Shown piece after piece: positions 7,854-19,621 of a DNA stretch of 45,857 nucleotides. Made by a program: the position numbers and the translations under genes. The notes under the pieces were generated by a model. That model saw only the letters and a program-made list of their open reading frames with translations, was not told the origin of the DNA and searched no databases. The stretch is from an uncultured Pelagibacteraceae bacterium. GTDB taxonomy: Bacteria > Pseudomonadota > Alphaproteobacteria > Pelagibacterales > Pelagibacteraceae. The stretch is from positions 1 to 45,857 of the forward strand of contig CACLBB010000010.1 in the NCBI GenBank assembly GCA_902605035.1, read 5' to 3'. Position 1 is the stretch's first letter. Each line of letters begins with the position of its first letter.

Positions 7854-7880
7854 AGCCCAGTTTAGCTGGGCTTTTTTTTT
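7854..7880 (+). terminator. Intrinsic terminator between the SAM-II aptamer and metX
   Basis: AGCCCAG (7854-7860) and CTGGGCT (7866-7872) form a 7-bp stem with a five-base loop, followed by an uninterrupted run of T (7872-7880). This is a textbook Rho-independent terminator and the only clear one I see in the whole window. It begins a few bases after the riboswitch and ends two bases before the metX ATG at 7883. Its position implies conditional termination of metX transcription, though the stem does not obviously overlap the aptamer. Confidence 0.85.
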
Positions 7881-7882
7881 GG

Positions 7883-9022
7883 ATGAATAGTAAAATTGAG
7901 AATATAAAAAAACTTGATGTTTCGAAACCGCTGAAATTAGATTGCGGAAAAACTATTAGTAATTTTCCTTTGGCTTATGAAACATACGGAAAGTTAAATG
8001 CTAACAAGGATAACGCAATACTTGTTTTTCATGCTTTAACTGGAGACCAATTTGTAGCTGGAACTAACCCTATCACTAATAAAGAAGGGTGGTGGGTAAC
8101 AGCAGTTGGTCCTGGCAAAGCCATTGATACAAATAAGTACTTTGTCATTTGTGCTAATGTTATAGGCGGATGTATGGGTTCGCTGGGACCAAGAAATATT
8201 AATCCTGAAAATAAGCAACCATACGGATTAGATTTTCCAGTTATAACTATCAAAGATATGGTACGGGCTCAAGAATCTTTATTGGAATATCTTGGAGTCG
8301 AAAAACTTTTATGTGCTACTGGTGGATCGATGGGAGGCATGCAGTTGTTGCAATTTTGTGCTACATTTCCAGATAAAACTTTTTCTGCAATTCCTATAGC
8401 TTGTAGCTCAAGTCATAGTGCACAAAATATTGCTTTAAATGAATTAGCTCGCCAAGCTATTATGGCTGATCCAGTTTGGGATAATGGTAAATATTTTCTT
8501 AAAAACGTTCAGCCCAAAAATGGTTTAGCAGTCGCTAGAATGGTTGGTCACATTAGTTACTTATCTGAAAAAGGAATGCAAGAAAAATTTGGAAGAAAAT
8601 TACAAGAAAAGGCTGATTATGAATTTAGTTTTAACGCAGATTTTCAAGTTGAAAGTTATTTAAGACACCAAGGATACGCGTTTGTGGAAAGGTTTGACGC
8701 TAACTCTATTCTATATATTACAAGAGCAATGGATTATTTTGATCTTTCAAAACAATTTGGCAACGGGCTAGTAGAAGCTTTTCAAAATCAGAAAACTAAA
8801 TTTTTAGTTATATCTTTCTCATCCGATTGGTTGTACACGACCAAAGAAAATAAAGATATTGTAATAGCATTAAATGCTTCAGGAGCTGATGTTTCTTACT
8901 CTGAAATAACAACAGATAAAGGTCATGATTCTTTCTTAGTTGAGGAACCAGAATTTTTAAACACCCTAAAGGGTTTTATAGATTCAATGCATGACAAATT
9001 TAAAAATGAAAAAAGAATTTAA
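7883..9022 (+). CDS. metX: Homoserine O-acyltransferase
   Basis: MetX acylates homoserine, the committed step to methionine, in the cytosol. The 379-residue alpha/beta-hydrolase fold has the nucleophile Ser149 in GGSMGGMQ, Asp315 in SSDWLY, and His348 in KGHDSFL, a complete triad, plus the early HALTGDQFVAG segment. The acyl donor may be acetyl-CoA or succinyl-CoA; within this family a few residues decide it and I cannot assign them safely. The ATG at 7883 is the only usable start: the frame upstream reaches a stop at 7853 without another start codon. Expression is under the SAM-II riboswitch and terminator just upstream. metW overlaps its 3' end. Confidence 0.95.
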   Translation: MNSKIENIKKLDVSKPLKLDCGKTISNFPLAYETYGKLNANKDNAILVFHALTGDQFVAGTNPITNKEGWWVTAVGPGKAIDTNKYFVICANVIGGCMGSLGPRNINPENKQPYGLDFPVITIKDMVRAQESLLEYLGVEKLLCATGGSMGGMQLLQFCATFPDKTFSAIPIACSSSHSAQNIALNELARQAIMADPVWDNGKYFLKNVQPKNGLAVARMVGHISYLSEKGMQEKFGRKLQEKADYEFSFNADFQVESYLRHQGYAFVERFDANSILYITRAMDYFDLSKQFGNGLVEAFQNQKTKFLVISFSSDWLYTTKENKDIVIALNASGADVSYSEITTDKGHDSFLVEEPEFLNTLKGFIDSMHDKFKNEKRI

Positions 9023-9599
9023 AGTAATAGCAGACTTACTAACTAACAATACTAGAGTTCTAGATGTTGGTTGTGGGGATGGATCTTTAATGAGTCTTCT
9101 AGAAAAAGAAAAAAATATTGAGGTTAGGGGGCTTGAGTTAAACAAAAAAAACGTACAAAAATGTATTCATAAAGGTTTGCCAGTAATTCAAGGAAACGCA
9201 GAAACCGAACTTCATCAGTTTCCAGATAAATCTTTTGACTATGTAGTGTTGAGCCAAACACTGCAGGCCTTTTATGATCCGGATAAAGTTTTAAAAGAAC
9301 TTTTAAGAATTGGTAAATCGGTCATCATTTCAATACCAAATTTTGGATATTGGAGAGTTAGAACAAAACTTTTATTTTTTGGCAAAATGCCGGTCACAAA
9401 AACATTACCGAATACTTGGTATAACACACCTAACTTACATATGTGTACTATAAAAGATCTATTTAATTTTTGTGATGAAAAAAACATCGAAATAAAAAAG
9501 GTGGTTGGTGTAAATGAAGATAAAATATCTTTTATAAAAAGAGGAAATCTAGAAGTTAAAAACCTTTTTTCAAAATTAGGAATTTTCTTGATTGGTTAA
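9006..9599 (+). CDS. metW: MetW, methionine biosynthesis protein (methyltransferase fold)
   Basis: MetW is a class I methyltransferase-fold protein that is found with MetX in many proteobacteria and is needed for MetX-dependent homoserine acylation in several of them. Motif I, VLDVGCGDGSL, is close to the N-terminus, followed by FDYVVLSQTLQAFYDP and SIPNFGYWRVR, segments characteristic of MetW. I chose ATG 9006 (MKKEFKVIADLL, 197 residues) since family members begin shortly before the IADLI-like segment; an in-frame ATG at 8991 would add five residues and lengthen the overlap with metX to 32 bases. Neither start has a clear Shine-Dalgarno sequence. The overlap with metX means both genes are under the same SAM control. 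Confidence 0.93.
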   Translation: MKKEFKVIADLLTNNTRVLDVGCGDGSLMSLLEKEKNIEVRGLELNKKNVQKCIHKGLPVIQGNAETELHQFPDKSFDYVVLSQTLQAFYDPDKVLKELLRIGKSVIISIPNFGYWRVRTKLLFFGKMPVTKTLPNTWYNTPNLHMCTIKDLFNFCDEKNIEIKKVVGVNEDKISFIKRGNLEVKNLFSKLGIFLIG

Positions 9600-9600
9600 A

Positions 9601-10359
9601 ATGAAAATAGAAATTATTCCATGCTTGAGTGATAATTATAGTTATCTTATTTTCGATAAAGAAACTGATACCATTTTGATTGTTGACCCGTCAGATTTTA
9701 ATGTTTGTGATAAAATAATTAAAAAGTATAAAAAATTAGATTATATTTTAAATACTCATCATCATACAGATCATGTAGATGGAAACCTTAAACTAAAAGA
9801 TAAGTATAATGCAAAAATTTTAGGCTTTGAAGGTGATAAAGATCGAATACCAGGTATTGATGTTTTTTTAAAAGATAATCAAAAATTTAATGTTGGGAAT
9901 TTAGGGTTTAAAGTAATTTTTATTCCCGGTCATACTAGAGGTCATATTGCTTTTTATTTTGAAAAAAATAAAGTTGTTTTTACAGGAGATACTTTATTCT
10001 CTTTAGGGTGTGGTAAAGTTTTTGAAGGCTCTAATGAAGAAATGTTTAACTCACTAAATAAGTTAAAAAGTCTTCCATCTGAAACAAAGATTTATTGTGG
10101 CCACGAGTATACAAAAAAAAATTCAAATTTTTGTCTTAAATATGACTCAAATAATCATTCCTTAAAAGAAAAAATTATAACTATTAATTCAAAATTGAAA
10201 AAGAATTTACCTACAATACCTGTTTTATTAGGTGATGAATTGAAAACAAATATTTTTTTAAAATGTAATGATCCTAATATCAAACATTCTATAGGTCATA
10301 AAGACTACTCAGATTTAGAAATATTTAGTAAATTGCGAGATTTAAAAGACAATTTTTAA
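9601..10359 (+). CDS. gloB: Hydroxyacylglutathione hydrolase (glyoxalase II)
   Basis: This metallo-beta-lactamase-fold enzyme hydrolyses S-lactoylglutathione to lactate and glutathione in methylglyoxal detoxification. The 252-residue protein has the two-metal motif H53-x-H55-x-D57-H58 in THHHTDHVDG. IPGHTRGH supplies a further metal His, FTGDTLFSLGCGKVFEG the bridging Asp, and CGHEYT another His. The C-terminal domain (about 170-252) is the family's substrate-binding helical part. ATG 9601 is preferred over an in-frame TTG at 9592, which would overlap metW. The gene follows metW by one base and may share its transcript. Confidence 0.93.
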   Translation: MKIEIIPCLSDNYSYLIFDKETDTILIVDPSDFNVCDKIIKKYKKLDYILNTHHHTDHVDGNLKLKDKYNAKILGFEGDKDRIPGIDVFLKDNQKFNVGNLGFKVIFIPGHTRGHIAFYFEKNKVVFTGDTLFSLGCGKVFEGSNEEMFNSLNKLKSLPSETKIYCGHEYTKKNSNFCLKYDSNNHSLKEKIITINSKLKKNLPTIPVLLGDELKTNIFLKCNDPNIKHSIGHKDYSDLEIFSKLRDLKDNF

Positions 10360-10371
10360 CCTCAAAAAATC

Positions 10372-10399
10372 TTGACTTGATAATATTGATAGCTATATT
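10372..10399 (+). promoter_or_regulatory. Promoter of rplU-rpmA
   Basis: TTGACT (10372-10377; 5 of 6 matches) and TATATT (10394-10399; 5 of 6) are separated by 16 bp in the 66-bp gap between gloB and rplU. Transcription would start near 10406, giving a 20-base leader before the ATG at 10426. Strong ribosomal protein expression and the change of gene function at this point agree with a promoter. Confidence 0.6.
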
Positions 10400-10425
10400 G
10401 CGAAGAAACTAAATATATAGATTTT

Positions 10426-10833
10426 ATGTCATTTGCAATAATTGAAACAGGTGGAAAACAATACAAAGTAACTGCCAGTAAAATATTAGAAATAGAAAAG
10501 TTAAACGCTAAGGTAGGAGAGACAATAAAATTTAAAAATGTCTTGCTTATAAATAATAATTCAACTACTGAAATTGGTAATCCTAATATTGAAGGTGCAA
10601 CAGTTGAAGCTAAACTTTTAGATAATGTTAAAGATAGAACTATATTAGTTTTTCATAAAAGAAGAAGAAAACACTCTAGAAAAAAAAATGGACATAGACA
10701 AAAACATGCAAAGATTCAGATTACAAAAATATTAGCTAAAGGTGGAAAAATAATTGATGAGGCAAAAATTGTTGAAAAAAAGAAAACTAGTAAGATAGAA
10801 AAAAAAATTACTAAAAAAGAAATAAAAAAATAA
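10426..10833 (+). CDS. rplU: 50S ribosomal protein L21
   Basis: L21 is a large-subunit protein that binds 23S rRNA. The N-terminal sequence [13 protein letters not shown] and the basic block [15 protein letters not shown] followed by QITKI are diagnostic of L21. The protein is 135 residues, about 30 longer than the usual bacterial L21: the extra part (from about residue 104) is almost entirely Lys, Ile and Glu and looks like a flexible basic tail. rpmA follows after 8 bp, the near-universal rplU-rpmA pair, with obg behind it. Confidence 0.97.
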   Translation: MSFAIIETGGKQYKVTASKILEIEKLNAKVGETIKFKNVLLINNNSTTEIGNPNIEGATVEAKLLDNVKDRTILVFHKRRRKHSRKKNGHRQKHAKIQITKILAKGGKIIDEAKIVEKKKTSKIEKKITKKEIKK

Positions 10834-10841
10834 GAATTAAA

Positions 10842-11096
10842 ATGGCAACAAAAAAAGCAGGTGGATCATCAAAAAACGGCCGAGATAGTAAAGGTAGACG
10901 TTTAGGTGTAAAAAGGTATGGTGATCAGCTGGTAATACCTGGAAACATAATTGTCAGACAAAGAGGAACTAAAATTCATCCTGGTGAAAACGTAGGTATG
11001 GGTAAAGACCACTCAATCTTTTCTTTAATCAAAGGAAAAGTGAAATTTAAAAAATCAAAATTAAACAGAACTTTTGTCTCTGTAATCCCCAATTAA
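10842..11096 (+). CDS. rpmA: 50S ribosomal protein L27
   Basis: L27 reaches into the peptidyl-transferase centre of the large subunit. The 84-residue protein begins [16 protein letters not shown] and continues [12 protein letters not shown] and [10 protein letters not shown], all typical of L27. It starts directly with the mature-type N-terminus and lacks the cleaved N-terminal extension of Firmicutes L27. It pairs with rplU and is followed by an A+T-rich palindrome before obg. Confidence 0.98.
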   Translation: MATKKAGGSSKNGRDSKGRRLGVKRYGDQLVIPGNIIVRQRGTKIHPGENVGMGKDHSIFSLIKGKVKFKKSKLNRTFVSVIPN

Positions 11097-11100
11097 ATCT

Positions 11101-13196
<2,096 letters not shown>

Positions 13197-14438
13197 ATGA
13201 AATATTTATTTAATATTGGCAAAAATGCCAGAAAAGCTTTCGAAGATCTTAAACCTATAAAACACAATAAAATCAAAAAGGTTTTAGATAATTACAACAA
13301 ATCATTATTAAAAAATAAAAGAAAAATAATTAAAGAAAATCAAAAAGATGTAAAAAATGTTAAGCGTAAACATCTTGTGGATAGACTTATTTTAGATGAT
13401 AAACGAATAGACGCAATTAGATACTCAATCAATGAAATAGCAAAATTTAAAAATCCAGTAGGAAGAATCTTAGAAAAATGGGAAAGACCTAATAAATTAA
13501 GAATTAAAAAAGTTTCAACGCCGATTGGGGTTGTGGGAGTTATTTATGAGAGTAGGCCTAATGTAACAGCAGATGTTGCAGCATTAAGTTTGAAGTCTGG
13601 AAATTGTTGTATTTTAAGAGGGGGATCTGAAGCTTTAAATTCTAACAAACTTTTAGCTAATCTTTTTAGAGATGTTTTGCAAAAAAATAATATTAATAAA
13701 AACTGTGTTCAATTTATTAATAAAAAAGATAGAAAAATTGTAGATAATTTGCTTTCAAAAATGAATAAATATATTGATGTAATAGTTCCAAGAGGTGGGA
13801 AGGGATTGGTAGCGAAAGTTCAGAAATTTTCTAACATACATGTTATTGGACACCTAGAAGGTTTATGTCATATATATGTTGATCAAAGTGCTAATTTAAA
13901 AATGGCAAAAAAAATAATAATTAATTCTAAAATGAGAAGAACAAGTATATGTGGAGCTGTAGAAACTCTTTTGATAGATGAAAGGGTTTTAAAATCACAT
14001 GGAATACAGATTATTAACTCACTAATGAAATTAGGATGTGAGGTACGTGTGGATGGCAAAATTAATAAACTTTTTAAAAATAAATTAAAATTTGCGAAAG
14101 AAAAGGATTGGAGAACTGAATATCTTGATGCAATTATTTCAATTAAGACAGTTAAAAATATTCAGGAATGTATCGATCATATTTTGAAATACGGTACAAT
14201 GCATACTGATAGTATCATTACTAATAATTCAAAAAATGCTGAGATTTTTTTAAATAGTGTTAATAGTTCAATTGCGATGCATAATGTTTCTACCCAATTT
14301 GCTGATGGTGGAGAATTTGGTTTTGGTGGTGAAATAGGAATATCAACTAACAAACTCCCACCTAGAGGACCTGTCGGGATAAATCAATTAACTTCTTACA
14401 AGTACATTGTGTCTGGGTCAGGAATTACCAGACAATAA
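13197..14438 (+). CDS. proA: Glutamate-5-semialdehyde dehydrogenase (gamma-glutamyl phosphate reductase)
   Basis: ProA reduces gamma-glutamyl phosphate with NADPH to glutamate semialdehyde, the second step of proline synthesis. This 413-residue aldehyde-dehydrogenase-fold protein has GVVGVIYESRPNVT, LRGGSEALNSN, and the catalytic Cys252 in RRTSICGAVE. It also has HNVSTQFADGGEFGFGGE and GISTNKLPPRGP near the C-terminus, all expected for ProA. It directly follows proB and is 3 bp from nadD. Confidence 0.96.
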   Translation: MKYLFNIGKNARKAFEDLKPIKHNKIKKVLDNYNKSLLKNKRKIIKENQKDVKNVKRKHLVDRLILDDKRIDAIRYSINEIAKFKNPVGRILEKWERPNKLRIKKVSTPIGVVGVIYESRPNVTADVAALSLKSGNCCILRGGSEALNSNKLLANLFRDVLQKNNINKNCVQFINKKDRKIVDNLLSKMNKYIDVIVPRGGKGLVAKVQKFSNIHVIGHLEGLCHIYVDQSANLKMAKKIIINSKMRRTSICGAVETLLIDERVLKSHGIQIINSLMKLGCEVRVDGKINKLFKNKLKFAKEKDWRTEYLDAIISIKTVKNIQECIDHILKYGTMHTDSIITNNSKNAEIFLNSVNSSIAMHNVSTQFADGGEFGFGGEIGISTNKLPPRGPVGINQLTSYKYIVSGSGITRQ

Positions 14439-14441
14439 AAG

Positions 14442-14981
14442 ATGTTTGAAGGAAAAAAAAAATATATAGGAATTCTTGGAGGCAGTTTTGATCCTCCGCA
14501 TCAAGGTCACATTAAGATAACAAAAATTGCTCTCAAAAAAGCAAAGTTGAAAAGAATTTATTGGGTAATTACAAAAAAGAATCCTTTTAAAAAAAAACCT
14601 TTTTTTTCTATAAAAGAAAGGATATCTAAATCAAAAAATGCACTTAGAGGGATTAAAGATACAAATGTCCTATATTTAGATGATAGAATCAAGTCTTCTA
14701 GGACAATTAAAGTAATAAATTATTTTATAAAAATAAAAAGACAAAAAAATCTTTGCCTTATATTAGGATCGGATAACTTATTAAGTTTTCATAAGTGGAC
14801 AAGTTGGAAAAATATAGTTAAAATAACAAAATTATTAGTTTTTTCGAGAAAAGGATTTGATAAAAAAAGTAAAAGATCTATTGTAGTGAGATACTTGAAT
14901 AAAAAAAATATTATATTTATTAAAAACAAGCCAATTAATATATCATCGTCAAATATTAAAAAATTTTCTAATAAATTTTAA
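14442..14981 (+). CDS. nadD: Nicotinate-nucleotide adenylyltransferase
   Basis: NadD transfers AMP from ATP to nicotinate mononucleotide in NAD synthesis. The 179-residue nucleotidyltransferase fold has GGSFDPPHQGH with the HxGH motif at residues 20-23, and the C-terminal ISSSNI motif (167-172), the family's ISSTxIR-type signature. The mid-region LILGSDNLLSFHKWTSWKNI is also typical. It sits between proA and rsfS, an order common in alphaproteobacteria. The stop overlaps the rsfS start by one base (TAATG). Confidence 0.94.
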   Translation: MFEGKKKYIGILGGSFDPPHQGHIKITKIALKKAKLKRIYWVITKKNPFKKKPFFSIKERISKSKNALRGIKDTNVLYLDDRIKSSRTIKVINYFIKIKRQKNLCLILGSDNLLSFHKWTSWKNIVKITKLLVFSRKGFDKKSKRSIVVRYLNKKNIIFIKNKPINISSSNIKKFSNKF

Positions 14982-15328
14982 TGGATATTGTCAATATTAA
15001 AAAACTTATTGAAAAGATTTTAGATAATAATAAAGCTAAAGATATAACAGCAATAGATTTAAAAAATAAATCTTATATAGCTGATTATATGATTATAGCT
15101 TCTGGAACTTCCTCAAGACATCTGCAAGCTTTGTCTGAAATTTTAGTAACAGAACTTAAAAAGAAAGGTCTAGATAATTGCCGGATTGAAGGAAGAGATT
15201 CGAATGACTGGAAGTTAGTAGATACTAACGATATTATAGTTCATATTTTTCACCCTGAAAAACGAGAGTTCTATGATTTAGAAAAAATGTGGTCTGAAGA
15301 AATCCCAAAAGAAAAGGCAATATTATGA
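14981..15328 (+). CDS. rsfS: Ribosome silencing factor RsfS
   Basis: RsfS (Iojap/DUF143 family) binds L14 on the large subunit and prevents subunit joining when nutrients are low. The 115-residue protein has the family blocks ADYMIIASGTSSRHLQAL, EGRDSNDWKLVD and IVHIFHPEKREFYDLEKMW. It follows nadD with a one-base overlap and overlaps ctpA by four bases (ATGA). The gene for the 23S rRNA methyltransferase RlmH, often found right after rsfS, is absent at this position. Confidence 0.95.
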   Translation: MDIVNIKKLIEKILDNNKAKDITAIDLKNKSYIADYMIIASGTSSRHLQALSEILVTELKKKGLDNCRIEGRDSNDWKLVDTNDIIVHIFHPEKREFYDLEKMWSEEIPKEKAIL

Positions 15329-16461
15329 AAAAAATATTTCTTATTGTAATTTTAATTATAAACTTAAGCATTTTATCTTCTCACTCCAAAGATGAGTTAT
15401 ACGAAAAAATTGATCTTTTTGGGGAAGTTATAGAAAATATTAAAAAAGATTATGTTGATGATGTAGATCAATCAAAAATGATGGACTCGGCTATAAATGG
15501 TGTGCTTCAATCGCTAGATCCTTATTCTGCATATATGAGCCCGGAGTTATTTAAAGATATGCAAACTGATACTCGTGGAGAGTTTGGAGGATTAGGTATT
15601 GAAATCGGAATGGAAGCTGGAGTAGTAAAGGTAATTTCACCTATAGATGATACACCGGCATCAAAGGCTGGGATTAAAGCTGGAGATTACATAATCAAGA
15701 TAGGTGATGAACAAGTTCAAGGTAAATCTCTAATGGAAGCAGTTAAACTTATGAGAGGACCTGTGGGAACCTCTATTAAACTCACAATTAGAAGAAAGAA
15801 TGTGAAAAAACCATTAGAATTTAATATAAATCGAAAAATAATTGAAATTAAATCAGTGAGTTCAGAAATTTTAGGTAAAGAAAAAAACTTGGGTTATATA
15901 AGACTAAAGTCATTTAATGAAAATAGTGACAAACAATTTTTAGATATTGTTAAACAATATGAAAAGAAAACAAAAATGATTGGTTATATTTTAGATCTTA
16001 GAAATAATCCTGGTGGATTGTTAACTCAAGCAATCAATATTACAGATTTTTTTCTTGATGACGGAGAAATAGTTTCAACAAAAGGGCGCAAAGCTTCTGA
16101 AACAAGAAAATTCTTTGCTCGAAAAGGTGATGAAGTTAAAGGAAAACCTATAATAGTGATAATTAATAATGGGTCAGCTTCAGCTTCAGAAATATTTGCT
16201 GGTGCGCTTAAAGATCATAAAAGGGCGATTATATTAGGTGAAAACTCATATGGAAAAGGATCAGTTCAGTCAATCATACCTTTAAGAAACGGTGGGGGTA
16301 TGAGACTTACAATATCAAAATACTATTTACCATCCGGTGACTCAATCTCTGAAGTTGGTGTTACTCCAGACATAATTGTTGAAGAAAGCAGTGATAGTTT
16401 TAAAATAAACACTGAAGAAGACAATCAATTACAATACGCTCTCAGTTTATTTAACTCTTAA
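15325..16461 (+). CDS. ctpA: S41 family C-terminal processing peptidase
   Basis: This is a periplasmic serine protease that trims or degrades proteins from the C-terminus. The 378 residues comprise an N-terminal signal peptide (hydrophobic about 4-18), a PDZ domain (about 90-165, with GGLGIEIG and GIKAGDYIIKIGDE), and the S41 core. The catalytic Ser lies in NGSASASEIFAGAL and the partner Lys311 in GENSYGKGSVQ, forming the Ser-Lys dyad. The length is normal for the CtpA/CtpB type. In many relatives an M23 peptidase (EnvC-like) gene precedes ctpA; it is not here. It overlaps rsfS by four bases and precedes rppH by 5 bp. Confidence 0.95.
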   Translation: MKKIFLIVILIINLSILSSHSKDELYEKIDLFGEVIENIKKDYVDDVDQSKMMDSAINGVLQSLDPYSAYMSPELFKDMQTDTRGEFGGLGIEIGMEAGVVKVISPIDDTPASKAGIKAGDYIIKIGDEQVQGKSLMEAVKLMRGPVGTSIKLTIRRKNVKKPLEFNINRKIIEIKSVSSEILGKEKNLGYIRLKSFNENSDKQFLDIVKQYEKKTKMIGYILDLRNNPGGLLTQAINITDFFLDDGEIVSTKGRKASETRKFFARKGDEVKGKPIIVIINNGSASASEIFAGALKDHKRAIILGENSYGKGSVQSIIPLRNGGGMRLTISKYYLPSGDSISEVGVTPDIIVEESSDSFKINTEEDNQLQYALSLFNS

Positions 16462-16466
16462 ATTTA

Positions 16467-16937
16467 ATGAAAAGTAAAAAACTTCCTCTACGAATTGGTG
16501 TAGGAGCAATTGTATTAAATTATGATAATCTAGTTTTTGTTGGAAAACGAAAAGATAATCCTATTGATAAATGGCAAATGCCACAAGGTGGTGTAGAAAA
16601 AAATGAAAATTTATTAAATGCTATGAAAAGAGAATTATACGAGGAAACTAGTATTAAAAGTATAAAGGTTCTTAAAGAGCTAGACAATTGGTTATCATAT
16701 GAATTGCCTGTTGAGCTTCTAGGTAAAATTTGGAAGGGTAGGTTTAGGGGACAAAAACAGAAATGGTTCATCGTTAAATTTACAGGCAGTGAAAATGAAA
16801 TTAATTTAAATACTAAATACCCAGAATTTATCGAGTGGAAATGGATTAATATAGATCAATTACCAGATGTAATCGTTGATTTTAAAAAGAATGTGTATCA
16901 AGAATTAAAAGAGGAAATAAAAAAATTTGTTAATTAA
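16467..16937 (+). CDS. rppH: RNA pyrophosphohydrolase (Nudix)
   Basis: RppH removes pyrophosphate from 5'-triphosphate ends of RNA and so starts 5'-dependent decay. The 156-residue protein starts PLRIGVGAIVLN, then WQMPQGGVEKNE, and has a Nudix box in which the usual G-x5-E-x7-R-E-U-x-E-E-x-G-U reads with Ser in place of the final Gly (RELYEETSI). The metal-binding REx2EE residues are intact. FRGQKQKWFIVKF and WKWINIDQLPDVIVDFK are RppH-typical. Neighbour order ctpA-rppH is conserved in alphaproteobacteria. Its 3' end overlaps atpC by 8 bases tail to tail. Confidence 0.93.
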   Translation: MKSKKLPLRIGVGAIVLNYDNLVFVGKRKDNPIDKWQMPQGGVEKNENLLNAMKRELYEETSIKSIKVLKELDNWLSYELPVELLGKIWKGRFRGQKQKWFIVKFTGSENEINLNTKYPEFIEWKWINIDQLPDVIVDFKKNVYQELKEEIKKFVN

Positions 16938-17319
16938 TCTCTTTGAGGGTATCAATTTTATAAGATAGTAAATATTTTTCTTTATCATTAATGTTATCTT
17001 TATCAAGAAGCTCTTGCGTATTTTTAATAATATTTTCTATATTCTCTTTTTTTAAGTTATCAAATGTCCTCGCTGTAGAAGATAAAATTAATAAATTGTT
17101 TTGGACGAATTCTACTGTTCCTTCCTCAGTAAAAAATTTTACTTCCCCTTTATCATGTTTTACTATGATAACACCTGGTCTCAAAAAAGTAATTAAAGGC
17201 ACATGATCTTTTAGTATTCCCATCTGTCCCTCAAAGGATGGTATTGTTACCTCAGTAGTTTCTGACTTAAATACTGAGCTGTCAGGACTTATGATTTCAA
17301 CAAGAAAATTTTCTTTCAT
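16930..17319 (-). CDS. atpC: ATP synthase F1 epsilon subunit
   Basis: The 129-residue epsilon subunit belongs to the central stalk of F1 and restrains ATP hydrolysis. The beta-sandwich N-terminal domain shows VEIISPDSSVFKSE, PSFEGQMGILKDHVPLIT and FFTEEGTVEFVQNN, as in other epsilon subunits. A short helical C-terminal part follows (about 90-129). It is the last gene of atpHAGDC, 2 bp behind atpD, and its stop region overlaps rppH on the other strand by 8 bases. Confidence 0.95.
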   Translation of the reverse strand: MKENFLVEIISPDSSVFKSETTEVTIPSFEGQMGILKDHVPLITFLRPGVIIVKHDKGEVKFFTEEGTVEFVQNNLLILSSTARTFDNLKKENIENIIKNTQELLDKDNINDKEKYLLSYKIDTLKEIN

Positions 17320-17321
17320 TT

Positions 17322-19620
<2,299 letters not shown>

Positions 19621-19621
<1 letters not shown>

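Noticed and set aside
7741-7882. SAM-V or SAM-I riboswitch
   Set aside because: The order of P1 stem, GATTTAACC, ATTGC and AGCTAAA segments fits SAM-II, and the SAM-I multi-helix junction is absent.
9592-9600. TTG start for gloB three codons upstream
   Set aside because: A normal ATG at 9601 gives the standard family N-terminus and avoids overlap with metW.
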